Of a stretch of 64,000 nucleotides of DNA, positions 25,841 through 35,183 are shown piece by piece. Each line of letters begins with the position of its first letter. The first letter of the stretch is position 1. This DNA comes from Lysobacter sp. M2-1. GTDB taxonomy: Bacteria > Pseudomonadota > Gammaproteobacteria > Xanthomonadales > Xanthomonadaceae. Location of the stretch: the NCBI RefSeq assembly GCF_022662495.1, contig NZ_JAKPBU010000001.1:930001-994000 (forward strand), read 5' to 3'. The notes under the pieces were generated by a model, which worked only from the letters and a program-made list of their open reading frames with translations, had not been told where the DNA came from and did not search any database. The position numbers were made by a program, and so were the translations under genes.

Positions 25841-26410
25841 ATGGCCCTGGCGTTGCGGTTGTCCTTCCTGCTCCTCCTGGCCGCATGTTTCGCCGCCAGC
25901 GCCGCCGACCCGCCGGAACCCAAGGTGTTCCGCCTTGAGCCGAAGAAGATGGCCGGCATCGACCACGGCAAGGCGGTGGTGGTCAAGGGCGAGGCCGGCC
26001 AGCAGCCGCATCGCTTCCTGATCGACAACCTCACCAGCCTGATGCCGGTCACCGTGCTGCTGCGCCCGGTACGCGACGGCGACCAGGTCGGCATCAAGCT
26101 CACCAAGTACGGCTGGAACCAGCCGCTGCGCAGCGGCGAGACCCGCAACGAGCCGGTGAGTTTCAAGATCCGTACCGAAGGCGAATTCCAGATCTCGGTG
26201 GACGCCGCACAGGACAAGACGCCCTACCGGCTGCTGGTCTGGGTCGGCGACGAGGTCAAGCCCGAACTCGTCCCGGTCGTGGTCAAGGCCAGCGAATACG
26301 GCGGCGCGAAGAAGGAAGGCGGCTCGCTGCTGCCATGGTTCATCGTCGGCGCGCTGGTGGTGGTGATCGGCGTGCTTGCCGCCGTGTTCCTGCGGAGGAA
26401 ATCGTCATGA
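25841..26410 (+). CDS. exported single-pass membrane protein, hypothetical
   Basis: A 189-residue protein with a signal peptide (ALRLSFLLLLAACFAASAA; a lipobox is possible at LAAC), a beta-rich domain of about 120 residues and a C-terminal transmembrane segment (about 163-184, WFIVGALVVVIGVLAAVFL) followed by RRKSS. The SD AGGAG lies 9 bp before the ATG at 25841, which decides the start. Its stop overlaps the next ATG (ATGATG), so the pair is coupled. No family was recognised; the topology resembles a periplasmic chaperone-like domain anchored at the membrane. Confidence 0.65.
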   Translation: MALALRLSFLLLLAACFAASAADPPEPKVFRLEPKKMAGIDHGKAVVVKGEAGQQPHRFLIDNLTSLMPVTVLLRPVRDGDQVGIKLTKYGWNQPLRSGETRNEPVSFKIRTEGEFQISVDAAQDKTPYRLLVWVGDEVKPELVPVVVKASEYGGAKKEGGSLLPWFIVGALVVVIGVLAAVFLRRKSS

Positions 26411-27111
26411 TGCGAGTCCTGCTCGGCACGGTGCTGGCACTGGCGGCGATGCCCGCGGCCGCCCAGACCATGGGCATGCTCAACGACTGGTACGACCGCG
26501 AGAACGAGCGGCGCGAGCAGCGTAACGAAGAACGCGACGCACGCGATGCGGGCGGCCGCAGCGGCGCCGACCAGGGCGTGCAGCTGGCCAACTGGGGCGT
26601 CGGCGTGGTCCAGACCGGGGGCGAATTCCTGCGCAACTGGCAGGCGCTCGACGACGAAGCCGCCGAGTGCGGCGCCGCCTACAGCGACAGCTCCGCGCCC
26701 ACCATTCCCTCCACCTGCGCCGAAAAACCGGACTGCGAAGCCTGCTACGCCGAGGCGACCCGCAAGATCGACTTCAACCGCTTCTACATCGAACGCGCGC
26801 GCTGCATCACGGTCACCAACGTCAAGATGGCCAATTCGGCGATGGCCTTCGGCGACAGCACGTCGGGCATCCACGGCGTGGCGGGCTTGTCGTGGCAGCT
26901 GCAGGGCAAACCGCAGATCAAGGAAGCCGTCGAGGGGCTGCAGCGCACCTACGTCAACAAGGCCGGACAGTACCTGTCCAATCTCGACGAGGCCCTGCGC
27001 GAGCTGGGCCAGTGCGAGGCGAAATACTATTCGGAAGACGACTGGTTCGAGCGCTACGGCTGGATCTATCTCAACTTCATGAAGTCCAAGTACGCATCCA
27101 AACCGGAATGA
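26407..27111 (+). CDS. exported cysteine-containing hypothetical protein
   Basis: A 234-residue protein with a signal peptide (MMRVLLGTVLALAAMPAAAQ). After a charged Arg/Glu-rich stretch (about 30-50) it has a region with several cysteines (ECGAAYSD, STCAEKPDCEACYAEA, ARCITV, GQCEAKYY), which suggests disulfides in the periplasm. It is translationally coupled to the preceding membrane protein by an ATGA overlap and the two probably act together. No family was recognised. Confidence 0.65.
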   Translation: MMRVLLGTVLALAAMPAAAQTMGMLNDWYDRENERREQRNEERDARDAGGRSGADQGVQLANWGVGVVQTGGEFLRNWQALDDEAAECGAAYSDSSAPTIPSTCAEKPDCEACYAEATRKIDFNRFYIERARCITVTNVKMANSAMAFGDSTSGIHGVAGLSWQLQGKPQIKEAVEGLQRTYVNKAGQYLSNLDEALRELGQCEAKYYSEDDWFERYGWIYLNFMKSKYASKPE

Positions 27112-27392
27112 CGCCGTAGGCGGGATGCGTTCTTCTCGGAGCACACGGTTTCGGGACTCCTGGAACCGGCTCCGGCATCCGCGCGCGTCGGCTTGCGCGA
27201 TGAAACAACAATGCGTATGCAGGTCGAGTCCCATGCGCCCGGCGGGTCATCGGCCATCGCCTGATTCGCGCATCGCACGGGACGAAGCGTGTCGCCGCAT
27301 CGTCTTGTTGACCGACAGCGCCGTGCATAAGCTCGGTGGCACCCGAGGCGCGCCCGACGCGCCGTTGCATTCTCCCTTCCCCTGAGGCTTCC

Positions 27393-28346
27393 ATGACCCG
27401 CACTTCGCTTGCCGTCCTGATGACCACCCTGCTGGCTTGCGCGCTGCTGTCCGGATGCTCGGAACCGCAACCCGCTGCCACTGCGACAACCACGCCCGCG
27501 CCGCCTGCATCCGGGGCAACGCCGGCAGCCAGCCATCCGGATGTCTTCCGCTTCCGCATCGGCACGCTCGATGCGGCGGCGCTGAAAGACGGCGACATCG
27601 ATGCGGCCAATGACGGCAAGACCTTCGGCGTCGGCCAGCCAACCGAGCAGGTGGCCGCACTGCTGGCGGCTGCCGGACAGCCTAGCGACGTGCTGCACCT
27701 GAGCATCCAGCCGCTGCTGGTCCGCAGCGGGACGCGGATCCTGCTGTTCGATACCGGCGCGGCGGATGCGTCCTTCGCACGCGCCGGCCGTCTGCCGGCC
27801 ACGCTGCGCGCCGCCGGCGTCGAACCTTCGCAGGTCAGCGACGTGTTCATTTCGCACCGGCATCCGGATCACGTCGGCGGCCTGCTGACGCGCGAAGGCG
27901 CGCTCGCCTTCCCCAACGCCACCATCCATCTCACCGCACCCGAATGGGAAGCCCTCAAGCAGGATCGCGATGCAGCCGCGCTGGTCGCCGCGATCACGCC
28001 GAAGGTCGCGGCTTTCCAGCCCGGCGCGGCACTCCTGCCCGGCGTGGTCACCGCGGTGCCCGTGGATGGGCACACCCCGGGGCATAGCGCCTACGAGATC
28101 GCGTCGGGCGACGAACGCCTGCTGTACATCGGCGATAGCGCGCACCACTTCGTGGTCTCGGTACAGCGCCCCGAATGGACCGTGCAGTACGACGAGAACG
28201 CGCCGCTGGCGCAGCCCAGTCGGCGTGCGCTGCTGCAGCGTGCCGCCGACGACAACCTGCGCATCTACGCCGTGCATTTCCCCTTCCCTGGCCTGGGACA
28301 CATCAATCCCCAGGGCGACAGCTTCGTGTGGCAGCCCGAGCGTTGA
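27393..28346 (+). CDS. MBL-fold metallohydrolase lipoprotein
   Basis: A 317-residue metallo-beta-lactamase-fold protein. The signal peptide ends in a lipobox LLSGC with C22. A low-complexity Thr/Pro/Ala linker covers about 27-45. The metal motif is HRHPDH (155-160). Further ligands are expected in the VDGHTPGHSAY segment and the IGDSAHH segment, and the last His in YAVHFPFPGLGH. This pattern is like AHL-lactonase-type or AidC-type MBL proteins, but the substrate is not certain. It probably sits in the periplasm on the outer membrane. Confidence 0.85.
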   Translation: MTRTSLAVLMTTLLACALLSGCSEPQPAATATTTPAPPASGATPAASHPDVFRFRIGTLDAAALKDGDIDAANDGKTFGVGQPTEQVAALLAAAGQPSDVLHLSIQPLLVRSGTRILLFDTGAADASFARAGRLPATLRAAGVEPSQVSDVFISHRHPDHVGGLLTREGALAFPNATIHLTAPEWEALKQDRDAAALVAAITPKVAAFQPGAALLPGVVTAVPVDGHTPGHSAYEIASGDERLLYIGDSAHHFVVSVQRPEWTVQYDENAPLAQPSRRALLQRAADDNLRIYAVHFPFPGLGHINPQGDSFVWQPER

Positions 28347-28406
28347 GCGAATCGCCGCCGTCGCGGCGCGGCACGCTTCGCCCGTGCGCTGCGCGAAGCG
28401 AGCGCG

Positions 28407-29150
28407 CTAGTTCGTAGCCGCCAGCGCAACGGCGTCCGCGCCCGCGGGGAAATGCAGCCGCCCCGTGCTGTCGTTGGCTGCGCGCCACACGGCTTCGGCC
28501 ACGTCGGACTCGTGCGTCACTTCGGCCACCTGGGTCAGCGCTGCGAACACGCGCTGCGCATAGGGCGCGTACGCCTCGGGAACCAGGCCGCGCATCCGCT
28601 CCTCGCCGTTGGCGGCGAAGCGCGTGCTCGGCGCGTAACCGGGTTCGACCAGCTTCACCGCCACGCCGAACGCACCCAGCTCGTGCGCGAGCGACGCGGT
28701 GAATCCCTCGATCGCGGTTTTGCTGGCGGTGTAGGCGGCCACCAGCGGCATTGGTGCCAGCGTGGCGCTGGAGGTGACGTTGACGATGGTGCCCGTGCCG
28801 CGCGCGCGCAGCTGCGGAATCGCCGCCTGGGTCATGGCCATCGTGCCGAAGGTGTTGGTCTCGAACACCTCGCGCACGGTCGCCATGGGCGTGGCCTCGA
28901 ACGCGCCGAACAGCCCGACGCCGGCGTTGTTGACCAGCACGTCGATCGGGCCGGCGACTTCGATCGCGGCGGCGACGCTGTCGGTACGGGTGACGTCGAG
29001 CGCCAGCAGCTGGATGCGCTCGTCGGCGGGTAGCAGCCCCGCGCGCGGCTTGCGCATGGTGGCGACGACGCGCCAGCCGCGGGCGTGGAAGTGGCGGGCG
29101 GTCTCCAGGCCATAGCCGGAGGAGCAGCCGGTGATCAGGACGGTCTTCAT
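28407..29150 (-). CDS. SDR family oxidoreductase
   Basis: A 247-residue short-chain dehydrogenase with TGCSSGYG (7-14), NNAG (about 74-77), active-site Ser in VNVTSSATL and YTASKTAIEG (Tyr-x-x-x-Lys). The GCSSGYGLE loop is typical of the retinol-dehydrogenase-like branch. It is divergent from an AraC regulator, with 128 bp between the two starts, so it is probably the regulated target. Confidence 0.9.
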   Translation of the reverse strand: MKTVLITGCSSGYGLETARHFHARGWRVVATMRKPRAGLLPADERIQLLALDVTRTDSVAAAIEVAGPIDVLVNNAGVGLFGAFEATPMATVREVFETNTFGTMAMTQAAIPQLRARGTGTIVNVTSSATLAPMPLVAAYTASKTAIEGFTASLAHELGAFGVAVKLVEPGYAPSTRFAANGEERMRGLVPEAYAPYAQRVFAALTQVAEVTHESDVAEAVWRAANDSTGRLHFPAGADAVALAATN

Positions 29151-29278
29151 TCTGGTGGGTCTCGGGTGGTTGAAACGGGACCCACGATAGGCAGGGATAT
29201 CCGGACGATCTATGCCGCAAAGTCCGTAATTTGTTGGCTATAGTCCTGATTGCCTTCCACGCCGCGCGAGCCGTCCTG

Positions 29279-30196
29279 ATGAGCGATCCCCTGTCCGAGG
29301 TGGTCCGCCTGCTGCGCCCGCGCGCGGTGTTCTCCAAGGGCATCAGCGGCGCCGGCGCGTGGGCGGTGCGCTACTCGGAGTTCGGCGAACCCAGCTTCTG
29401 CGTGGTGCTGGAGGGCGGCTGTCGGCTCGAGGTCGACGGCCATGCCCCGCTCGTCCTGCAGGCCGGCGATTTCGTGCTGCTGCCGGCAACGCCGGGCTTC
29501 ACCATGTCCGGTTTCGAGACCGCGACGCCCACGCGGATCGACCCGAAGCAGGCGCCCGCGCCGGAAGGCGAGGTGCGCCATGGCCGCCAGCACGGATCGC
29601 CCGACGTGCGCCTGCTCGGCGGATGGTTCCTGTTCGACGCGCCCGACCCCGCACTGCTGGTGTCGCTGCTGCCCGCGGTGGTGCATGTGCGCGGGGTGGC
29701 GCGGCTGTCGCTGCTGGTGGGGCTGCTGGGCGAGGAAGCGGTCGAAGACCGTCCGGGTCGCGATGTCGTGCTCGCGCGGCTGGTGGAGCTGCTGCTGGTC
29801 GAGACCCTGCGTGCGACTGCGGGCCGCGACGCGCCGCCCGGGCTGCTGCGTGGCCTGGCCGATGCGCGCCTGGCGGCGTCGCTGCGGCAGCTGCACGCGC
29901 GCCCCGCGCATGCGTGGACCATCGCGCAGCTGGCCGACACCGCCGCGCTGTCTCGTTCGGCGTTCTTCGACCGTTTCGCGCGCACCGTGGGCGTGCCGCC
30001 GATGGAATATCTGCAGGCCTGGCGCATGGCCGTCGCCAAGGATCTGCTGCGCAACGAGCAGATCGGCATTGCCCAAGCCGCCGAGCGCGTGGGCTACGCC
30101 TCGGCCAGCACCTTCAGCACCGCGTTCCGCCGGCACGTGGGCCGCTCGCCGGGGCGTTATGCGCGCGACGGTGGCAAGACGATGGCGGTGGGCTGA
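29279..30196 (+). CDS. AraC family transcriptional regulator
   Basis: A 305-residue regulator of the AraC_binding_2/cupin_6 type. The N-terminal cupin (about 20-90) includes FCVVLEGGCRLEVDG and LQAGDFVLLPATPGF. The C-terminal double helix-turn-helix (about 205-300) includes WTIAQLADTAALSRSAFFDRFARTVGVPPMEYLQAWRM and IAQAAERVGYASASTFSTAFRRHVGRSPGRY. MSDPLSEVVRLLRPR at 29279 is the family start. It probably controls the divergent SDR gene. Confidence 0.92.
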   Translation: MSDPLSEVVRLLRPRAVFSKGISGAGAWAVRYSEFGEPSFCVVLEGGCRLEVDGHAPLVLQAGDFVLLPATPGFTMSGFETATPTRIDPKQAPAPEGEVRHGRQHGSPDVRLLGGWFLFDAPDPALLVSLLPAVVHVRGVARLSLLVGLLGEEAVEDRPGRDVVLARLVELLLVETLRATAGRDAPPGLLRGLADARLAASLRQLHARPAHAWTIAQLADTAALSRSAFFDRFARTVGVPPMEYLQAWRMAVAKDLLRNEQIGIAQAAERVGYASASTFSTAFRRHVGRSPGRYARDGGKTMAVG

Positions 30197-30335
30197 ACGC
30201 CTGGCCTGGGTAAGGCCGCAAATCGCAAGTTCTGCCGCGCCGTGGGTTTCGAAAAGCTGCCCGCCATAACGGAGCCGTGACGCTTCATTGACGATCGACG
30301 CAGCATCTTCCGGAGAAACCGACCAGGGAGCTGTT

Positions 30336-31211
30336 TTGGATACCCGCGTTCGTCACCGCCGTATCAGCGTCGGCAAAGTCGAGGTCTTCTACCGCGAGGC
30401 AGGCGCGGACGGCGCGCCGGTGGTCCTGCTTCCGCATGGTTATCCATGCTCGTCGTACGAGTTTCGTAACCTGATGCCACGGCTGGCCGACCGCTGGCGA
30501 CTGATTGCGCCGGACTTTCCCGGCGCCGGGTATAGCGAAACGCCGGACGACTTCGACTACAGCTTCGATGGTTATGCCGGATTCCTCGACAGCTTCGTCG
30601 AAGCGCTCGACATCGCCCGTTTCGCGCTGTATCTGCACGATTTCGGATCGCCGATCGGCGCCCGGCTGGCGATCAGGGCGCCCGCGCGCATCGCGGCGCT
30701 GATCATCCAGAACGGCGATATCCCCTATGAGGACGCGCTGGGGCCGAAATACGCCGACATCGAAAAGACCTGGAGCCTGCCCGTCCCAGAGATGCGGAAA
30801 CAGCTCGCCGAAGCGATCAACGAGGAGACGTTCAAGGAAGAATTCCTGAACGACGTGCGCCCGGAACTTGCCGCATGCATTCCGCCCGATCTGTGGAAGC
30901 TGCACTGGTCGCTGATGACGCCCAGACGCAAGGAGGTCGCGATCGATCTGATCGCGGGTCTGAAGCAAAACCGCGCCTGGTTTCCACAGCATCGCGAATA
31001 CCTGCGCGAACACCGGCCACCGACGCTGATCGTATGGGGGCCGCACGACCACTACATGCCGGAGAAGTCGGCACGCGCCTATCTTCGCGACCTGCCCGAC
31101 GCCGAGCTGCACCTGCTCGACGGCGGCCACTGGCTACTGGAAACCAATCTCGACGAGGTAGTGGCACTGGTCCGCGACTTCCTGGGGCGGGTGCACGCGC
31201 ACGCCGGCTGA
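30336..31211 (+). CDS. alpha/beta hydrolase, epoxide hydrolase/haloalkane dehalogenase-like
   Basis: A 291-residue hydrolase. The oxyanion motif is HGYP (34-37), the nucleophile D102 is in LHDFGSPIG (Asp nucleophile, so not an esterase), and the catalytic His is in LLDGGHWLLE. The acidic residue is expected in IVWGPHDHYMP. The start is TTG at 30336, preceded at 5 bp by an AGGGAG; another TTG at 30288 would add 16 residues. The substrate is unknown; the Asp nucleophile suggests ester-intermediate chemistry on epoxides or halides. Confidence 0.82.
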   Translation: MDTRVRHRRISVGKVEVFYREAGADGAPVVLLPHGYPCSSYEFRNLMPRLADRWRLIAPDFPGAGYSETPDDFDYSFDGYAGFLDSFVEALDIARFALYLHDFGSPIGARLAIRAPARIAALIIQNGDIPYEDALGPKYADIEKTWSLPVPEMRKQLAEAINEETFKEEFLNDVRPELAACIPPDLWKLHWSLMTPRRKEVAIDLIAGLKQNRAWFPQHREYLREHRPPTLIVWGPHDHYMPEKSARAYLRDLPDAELHLLDGGHWLLETNLDEVVALVRDFLGRVHAHAG

Positions 31212-31345
31212 CCGCACGCTCCGGCCTGGCCGCCCGAAGCGGCGCACAACGCCGTAGCCGGTCAGGCCGCGAGCCGCACCCGGAAGCCCTGATGCGTCGT
31301 GTCGGAAAGCCCCGGGTGCGCTTTGCTTGCCCGGGCGACGCCGGC

Positions 31346-31570
31346 TCAGGCCATCGCACCCGCGGGCCGCGGCCGCCCGCCGAGCAGGCGCGCGGGCAGC
31401 ATCAGCAAGGCTTGCAGGAAGGCGAACAGCGCCGAGAAGGTGATGCCGACCAGGCGGAAGGGCAGCGACAGCAGCCAGACCAGCGGCCACAGCACCAGGG
31501 CCAGCAACGCCAGCGGCCAGCACAGCACCAGCAGCAGGCACCACACCAGCAGGGCGATCAGGGTCTTCAT
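31346..31570 (-). CDS. small two-helix membrane protein, hypothetical
   Basis: A 74-residue protein that is almost entirely hydrophobic: MKTLIALLVWCLLLVLCWPLALLALVLWPLVWLLSLPF, then a second helix and a basic tail. A GAGG precedes the ATG by about 8 bp. Nothing identifies a function. Very small proteins of this type are frequent in this bacterial family. Confidence 0.5.
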   Translation of the reverse strand: MKTLIALLVWCLLLVLCWPLALLALVLWPLVWLLSLPFRLVGITFSALFAFLQALLMLPARLLGGRPRPAGAMA

Positions 31571-32075
31571 GGCGATCGAGCCTCACGTTGAACGACATCG
31601 CTGCACACGCAGCAGTCGGCAGCATGCGATGTGATCGCTCCATCCTCAAGCGGCATGCGACGAAACGCCGGATGCCGCGATGAATCCACGTCTGACGGGG
31701 TCGGTGCCACGCGCCGGCCGCCTCGTCCTTCCTAGGGTGATGCCGTCGGGTGCGGCGACGGGGCAGCGTTCTCCTACTACGCCACGCGCTCCTCCTCGCC
31801 GCCGAACTCGGGCGGCAATCTCGCCTAGTGCGGCAGCGCGTCGTGCACTGTCCAGGTGACGACGCAAGCCAGTCGCGCACGCTGTCCTTGAATCGCGCCA
31901 GGGCGATGAATCACACCCCGTTCCGGATTCCGATTGCCCTGAGCGTAGCGCCGACGGCGCGAAGCCGAAGGGCCAGGAAGCCACGATGTGGGATCTCGAT
32001 TCCGTGCAGCTGCGCTTCACGCAGCGCGTCGTGCACCTGCCGAACGGCCCGGCATCGACAGCTTCGAAACCGGTG
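31571..32075. other. intergenic region without a convincing gene
   Basis: 505 bp. Both strands have open frames but none with a family resemblance or a good start site. It contains the segment GAGCGTAGCGCCGACGGCGCGAAG (about 31942-31965) that looks like a worn palindromic element. Confidence 0.4.
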
Positions 32076-32654
32076 CTACTCCGCCGCCTCGGGCGGGCCC
32101 ATGTTGCCCTTGCTGTACATGCCAGAGCGGTCGAAGCAGCAGGCGCGTCGGTTCCCGCAGGCGAGCTTGTCGCAGGCCACGTCGATGCGTTTCACACGGG
32201 TCTCGGCCTTCTTGCCCGAGGTGATCCAGTGGATCCAGTCGCGCCGCGCCACCGGCGTGATGTCATCCCAGGTCGCCTTCGCTTCGGCATTGGCCGCCAG
32301 CGCGTTGCGCAGGTCGTCCGGCACCTTGGGCTCGGGTTCCACTGCCACGGGCGCGACCTCTAGCGCGACAGTGTCGCCCGCGGCGACACCGGCCTTCTCG
32401 CTCAGGGCCTGTTCGATCTTGAGCCAGTGGCTGCCCTGGCCATCGGGTTCCAGAGTGGCCTGGAAGGACTGGCCTTCCAGGCTGCCGTCGACGGTGACCA
32501 TGCTCCGCGTCGGCAGCTTCGCGCTGACCGCCGCGGGTAGCACCAGGAAGGTCCACGCCACGCCCTTCGGCGCCGCGGGTCGCGACAGCTTCGCCTTGAA
32601 CTTGATCGTGCCGGTCGATTTGGCCATGTCGGAAAAGGTAGCACTGGTCGCCAT
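32076..32654 (-). CDS. YdeI/OmpD-associated protein with DUF1905 domain
   Basis: A 192-residue two-domain protein. The N-terminal beta barrel (about 14-100, GTIKFKAKL and the SLEGQSFQATLEPDGQGSHWLKI strand) is DUF1905. The C-terminal helical part (VPDDLRNALAANAEAKATWDDITPVARRDWIHWITSGKKAETRVKRI) is the YdeI/OmpD-associated domain. A final cysteine-containing tail CDKLACGNRRACCFDRSGMY is unusual. The start at 32654 is taken, but the ATG at 32627 is possible. The function is not established. Confidence 0.8.
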   Translation of the reverse strand: MATSATFSDMAKSTGTIKFKAKLSRPAAPKGVAWTFLVLPAAVSAKLPTRSMVTVDGSLEGQSFQATLEPDGQGSHWLKIEQALSEKAGVAAGDTVALEVAPVAVEPEPKVPDDLRNALAANAEAKATWDDITPVARRDWIHWITSGKKAETRVKRIDVACDKLACGNRRACCFDRSGMYSKGNMGPPEAAE

Positions 32655-32792
32655 CGCCCATCTATCGAACGAAAACGTGGGGGCGAACGTCCTCGGGTAG
32701 CGGTTTTAGACAGCGCGGCTGGTGTTCCGCCACCCCGCCGCCTTTAGCGCTGCGCGCATGGCCGAACAGCGACGCTGCAACCACTCATGCGA

Positions 32793-33083
32793 TCACGCTT
32801 CGGATGCGATCGCGATGCCGCGCGCGGCCAGGACCTTGGCCGCCTCCATGTCTCCGGCCATGCGATGCATCAGGGACTGGCAGCGTTCGATGCCGGCCAG
32901 GGTCAGCGCCAACACGCCGTCGGCGGAATCGACCAGGCCGGCGTCGACCAGACGCACGAGCATGTCATCCGCGCGCGGATCCAGGGCCTGGCCGCGATCG
33001 ATGCGAACCAGGCACTCGAGCAGATCCAGCTCCTGCTGCCCCATGTTTCCGACACTCATGGAATAGCGGCCCTGGTCGGCCAT
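32793..33083 (-). CDS. small winged-helix-like hypothetical protein
   Basis: A 96-residue acidic protein with a GGAGG 8 bp before the ATG. The pattern LDLLECLVRIDRGQALDPRADDMLVRLVDAGLVDSADGVLALTLAGIERC looks like a short winged helix (helix, helix, wing with LVDSADGVLALT). No DNA-binding motif of a named family was recognised. It stands alone. Confidence 0.55.
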   Translation of the reverse strand: MADQGRYSMSVGNMGQQELDLLECLVRIDRGQALDPRADDMLVRLVDAGLVDSADGVLALTLAGIERCQSLMHRMAGDMEAAKVLAARGIAIASEA

Positions 33084-33521
33084 GCGCGCACCCTCCGGCG
33101 AACGGGAAGGCCGCGGATTCTAAAACCTGAAAATCGCGGATTTCCAGCCCCAACCAGCGGACTGCTTTGGGCTTTAAGCCTTGGTTTAATCCGTACCGGA
33201 TTTTCTGCATCGACACCGCGCGTCGCGCGTTTTTTCACGACAGGCTCACGCCCGGGGCGCTATCGCACCGCTGTATCGGTGCATATCGAAGGGCCTCAAT
33301 CCCACCCTGCGTGCGCTTCGATAAGGCGCAGAAACATCTCCGCCCTTGGCCATGCATGAGTCTCCGGAAGCATCACCACTCGGGTAAGGCCGCAGACCGC
33401 ACCCGATCCGGCCGTGGGGCTCCTGGCCGAATACGACACGTGCCCAGCAACAACACAGGCAGCAAATCAATGCGATGGCGCACGGGTCGAGTGCCCGGAC
33501 TTCGCTTGCCGACCTACGGCC
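33084..33521. other. intergenic region without a convincing gene
   Basis: 438 bp with a locally AT-rich stretch at 33121-33240, where a promoter for the gene at 33083 could lie. Open frames on both strands lack family character. Confidence 0.4.
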
Positions 33522-34505
33522 TCATCGCGACGCCTGCGTTGCGCTAGCACGGCTAGCCTCGGCGATGGCACGGTTGGCCGAGATCTCGTCGTACGCGCCG
33601 GTGGTCAAACGCCAGCCTTCTGCGGGCACGTGATCGGCATCCGGTTTGCCGCAATCGAGTTCGAGCACTTTTGCGAGGCCTCTGGCGGAGCCAGGACCCG
33701 CTTCGCGGACGATGATGTCGGTGAAAGGCGAGCTGCGGCCCAGAACCTGCAACTCCTCGCCCGGATGCAGGACCTCGTCGCCATCCACCACCAGGCGCAC
33801 GGGATAACGTACATCGCACATGTCGACGGTCTTGTCACCGCGTTCCGGCTCGCCGACCTCGACGATCCGCGCTTCCACCGCCTGCAGGCGGATACGGACC
33901 CGATCAGGCTCGGGTAGGCCGGGCAGGCCCGATACAGGCTTGAGTTCGCCGCCCTCGGCCAGCAGGAACTGCCCATGGACCTGGGTGCGCGGCTCGGAGC
34001 CCGCGTGGATCGCGGCTACGAAACCCGCGGTATCGCTGGGCCTGATCAGGTAGCGTCGCGCGCCCCACCGCACCGGCACAACGCGATCGGGGAATCCTCC
34101 GAAGCGCGCTTCGTTCGGCTGCTCGAACTGGAGCTGCAGGCTTCCATCCCGTTCCGGAATAACGGCGCCGAGGTTGGCGCCGTACAGCCCCAGGCATCCA
34201 TGCCAGGTTGCGGCCACTCCCGACTTCGGTGCGATGCTGAGGAAGATGTTGGCGCCCAGCCCGTCGCCTTCGTAGTAGTCCGCGGCCCATGGATGCGCGG
34301 GCGTGTGTCCGATCTCATGATCGATGGTCTCGCGGCGCGCTTCGACCGTGGCCTCGATGGATTCTTCGGCCAATTGCTGCGATTCGGCTGCGTCATTCGC
34401 ACCGATCGCGTAGCCGACCGCGACCGGCGCCAGCATGCCGATCGCGCACAAGACGCCCAGTATCGAAGTGGCGCGCACGATGTACCGCATCTCCAGACGC
34501 CGCAT
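33522..34505 (-). CDS. exported hypothetical protein
   Basis: A 327-residue protein with an N-terminal hydrophobic signal or anchor (about 8-35). A GGGGAGG lies 4 bp before the ATG at 34505 and decides the start. HPWAADYYEGDGLGANIFLSIAPKSG and ATWHGCLGLYGANLGAV suggest a beta-rich domain typical of a hypothetical family in this order of bacteria. HEIGH at 63-67 matches HExxH, but nothing around it resembles a zinc protease helix. A second region with DIIVREAGPGSARGLAKVLELDC lies near the C-terminus. Confidence 0.65.
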   Translation of the reverse strand: MRRLEMRYIVRATSILGVLCAIGMLAPVAVGYAIGANDAAESQQLAEESIEATVEARRETIDHEIGHTPAHPWAADYYEGDGLGANIFLSIAPKSGVAATWHGCLGLYGANLGAVIPERDGSLQLQFEQPNEARFGGFPDRVVPVRWGARRYLIRPSDTAGFVAAIHAGSEPRTQVHGQFLLAEGGELKPVSGLPGLPEPDRVRIRLQAVEARIVEVGEPERGDKTVDMCDVRYPVRLVVDGDEVLHPGEELQVLGRSSPFTDIIVREAGPGSARGLAKVLELDCGKPDADHVPAEGWRLTTGAYDEISANRAIAEASRASATQASR

Positions 34506-34613
34506 AGCGCCTCCCCGACGGCCGCCAACGCGGATCCAGCGTCCGCCGCCACCTGACCCCTGTCAAGTATCCGGGGCGGTTGCGCTTTCGCACGCAGTTT
34601 CCCAGGCATGGGG

Positions 34614-35033
34614 TCATGAAACCTTCCCGGCACGCCGCTGCGGCGGTACCGCCCACCACAGCAGCAGCACCAACGCGGCGAAGCCGGAATACGCGGCGAC
34701 GAAGATCCACCACGGCGCCTCGAAGAAGATCAGCCTTGAGAGCCAGTATTCGATGAAGGATTCGCGGTACACCGCTTCGCCCGCGCGCCGGCGCAGCGCC
34801 TGTTCCCATACCGTCAACGGGCACAGTGCGCCGAGCCAGGCCTGCAGCGCGATCACGCCCATCAGTACCAGATGCGTCAGACGCCAGCGGAAGCCGCGCA
34901 CCCAGCGCCAACGTCGCCACGCGCCGATCGGCACGGCGAGCGCGCCCAGCAGCACGAATACGACCACGGCCACGTGCGATACCAGGATCGCGTCGGCGAG
35001 CCAGCTGGCCAGGGCGGGTGACAGGGCTTGCAT
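34614..35033 (-). CDS. DUF2784 family membrane protein
   Basis: A 139-residue protein with about four membrane helices. LVSHVAVVVFVLLGALAVPIG, the HLVLMGVIALQAWLGALCPLTVWE segment (with the conserved CPLTxWE) and FIEYWLSRLIFFEAPWWIF are the DUF2784 hallmarks. The function is unknown. It is divergent from the cyclase-family gene at 35184. Confidence 0.85.
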   Translation of the reverse strand: MQALSPALASWLADAILVSHVAVVVFVLLGALAVPIGAWRRWRWVRGFRWRLTHLVLMGVIALQAWLGALCPLTVWEQALRRRAGEAVYRESFIEYWLSRLIFFEAPWWIFVAAYSGFAALVLLLWWAVPPQRRAGKVS

Positions 35034-35183
35034 GGGCCCACTCTAGGCGTTCCGAAGCGGCGGGACCGTGCGTCGGGCTTGCGCGGGTGTGTTTCGCCAT
35101 GCATGGCACACCCTTGCGCCCGCGCGTGCCGCACACTGCGCGGCGCCGGCCCCGCACCGCGGCCGCTCCGGAGCACCCTCGCC

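Noticed and set aside
34302-34320. HEIGH as zinc-protease motif in the hypothetical protein at 33522
   Set aside because: No downstream third ligand or helix pattern of a metzincin or gluzincin was found; five residues can match by chance.
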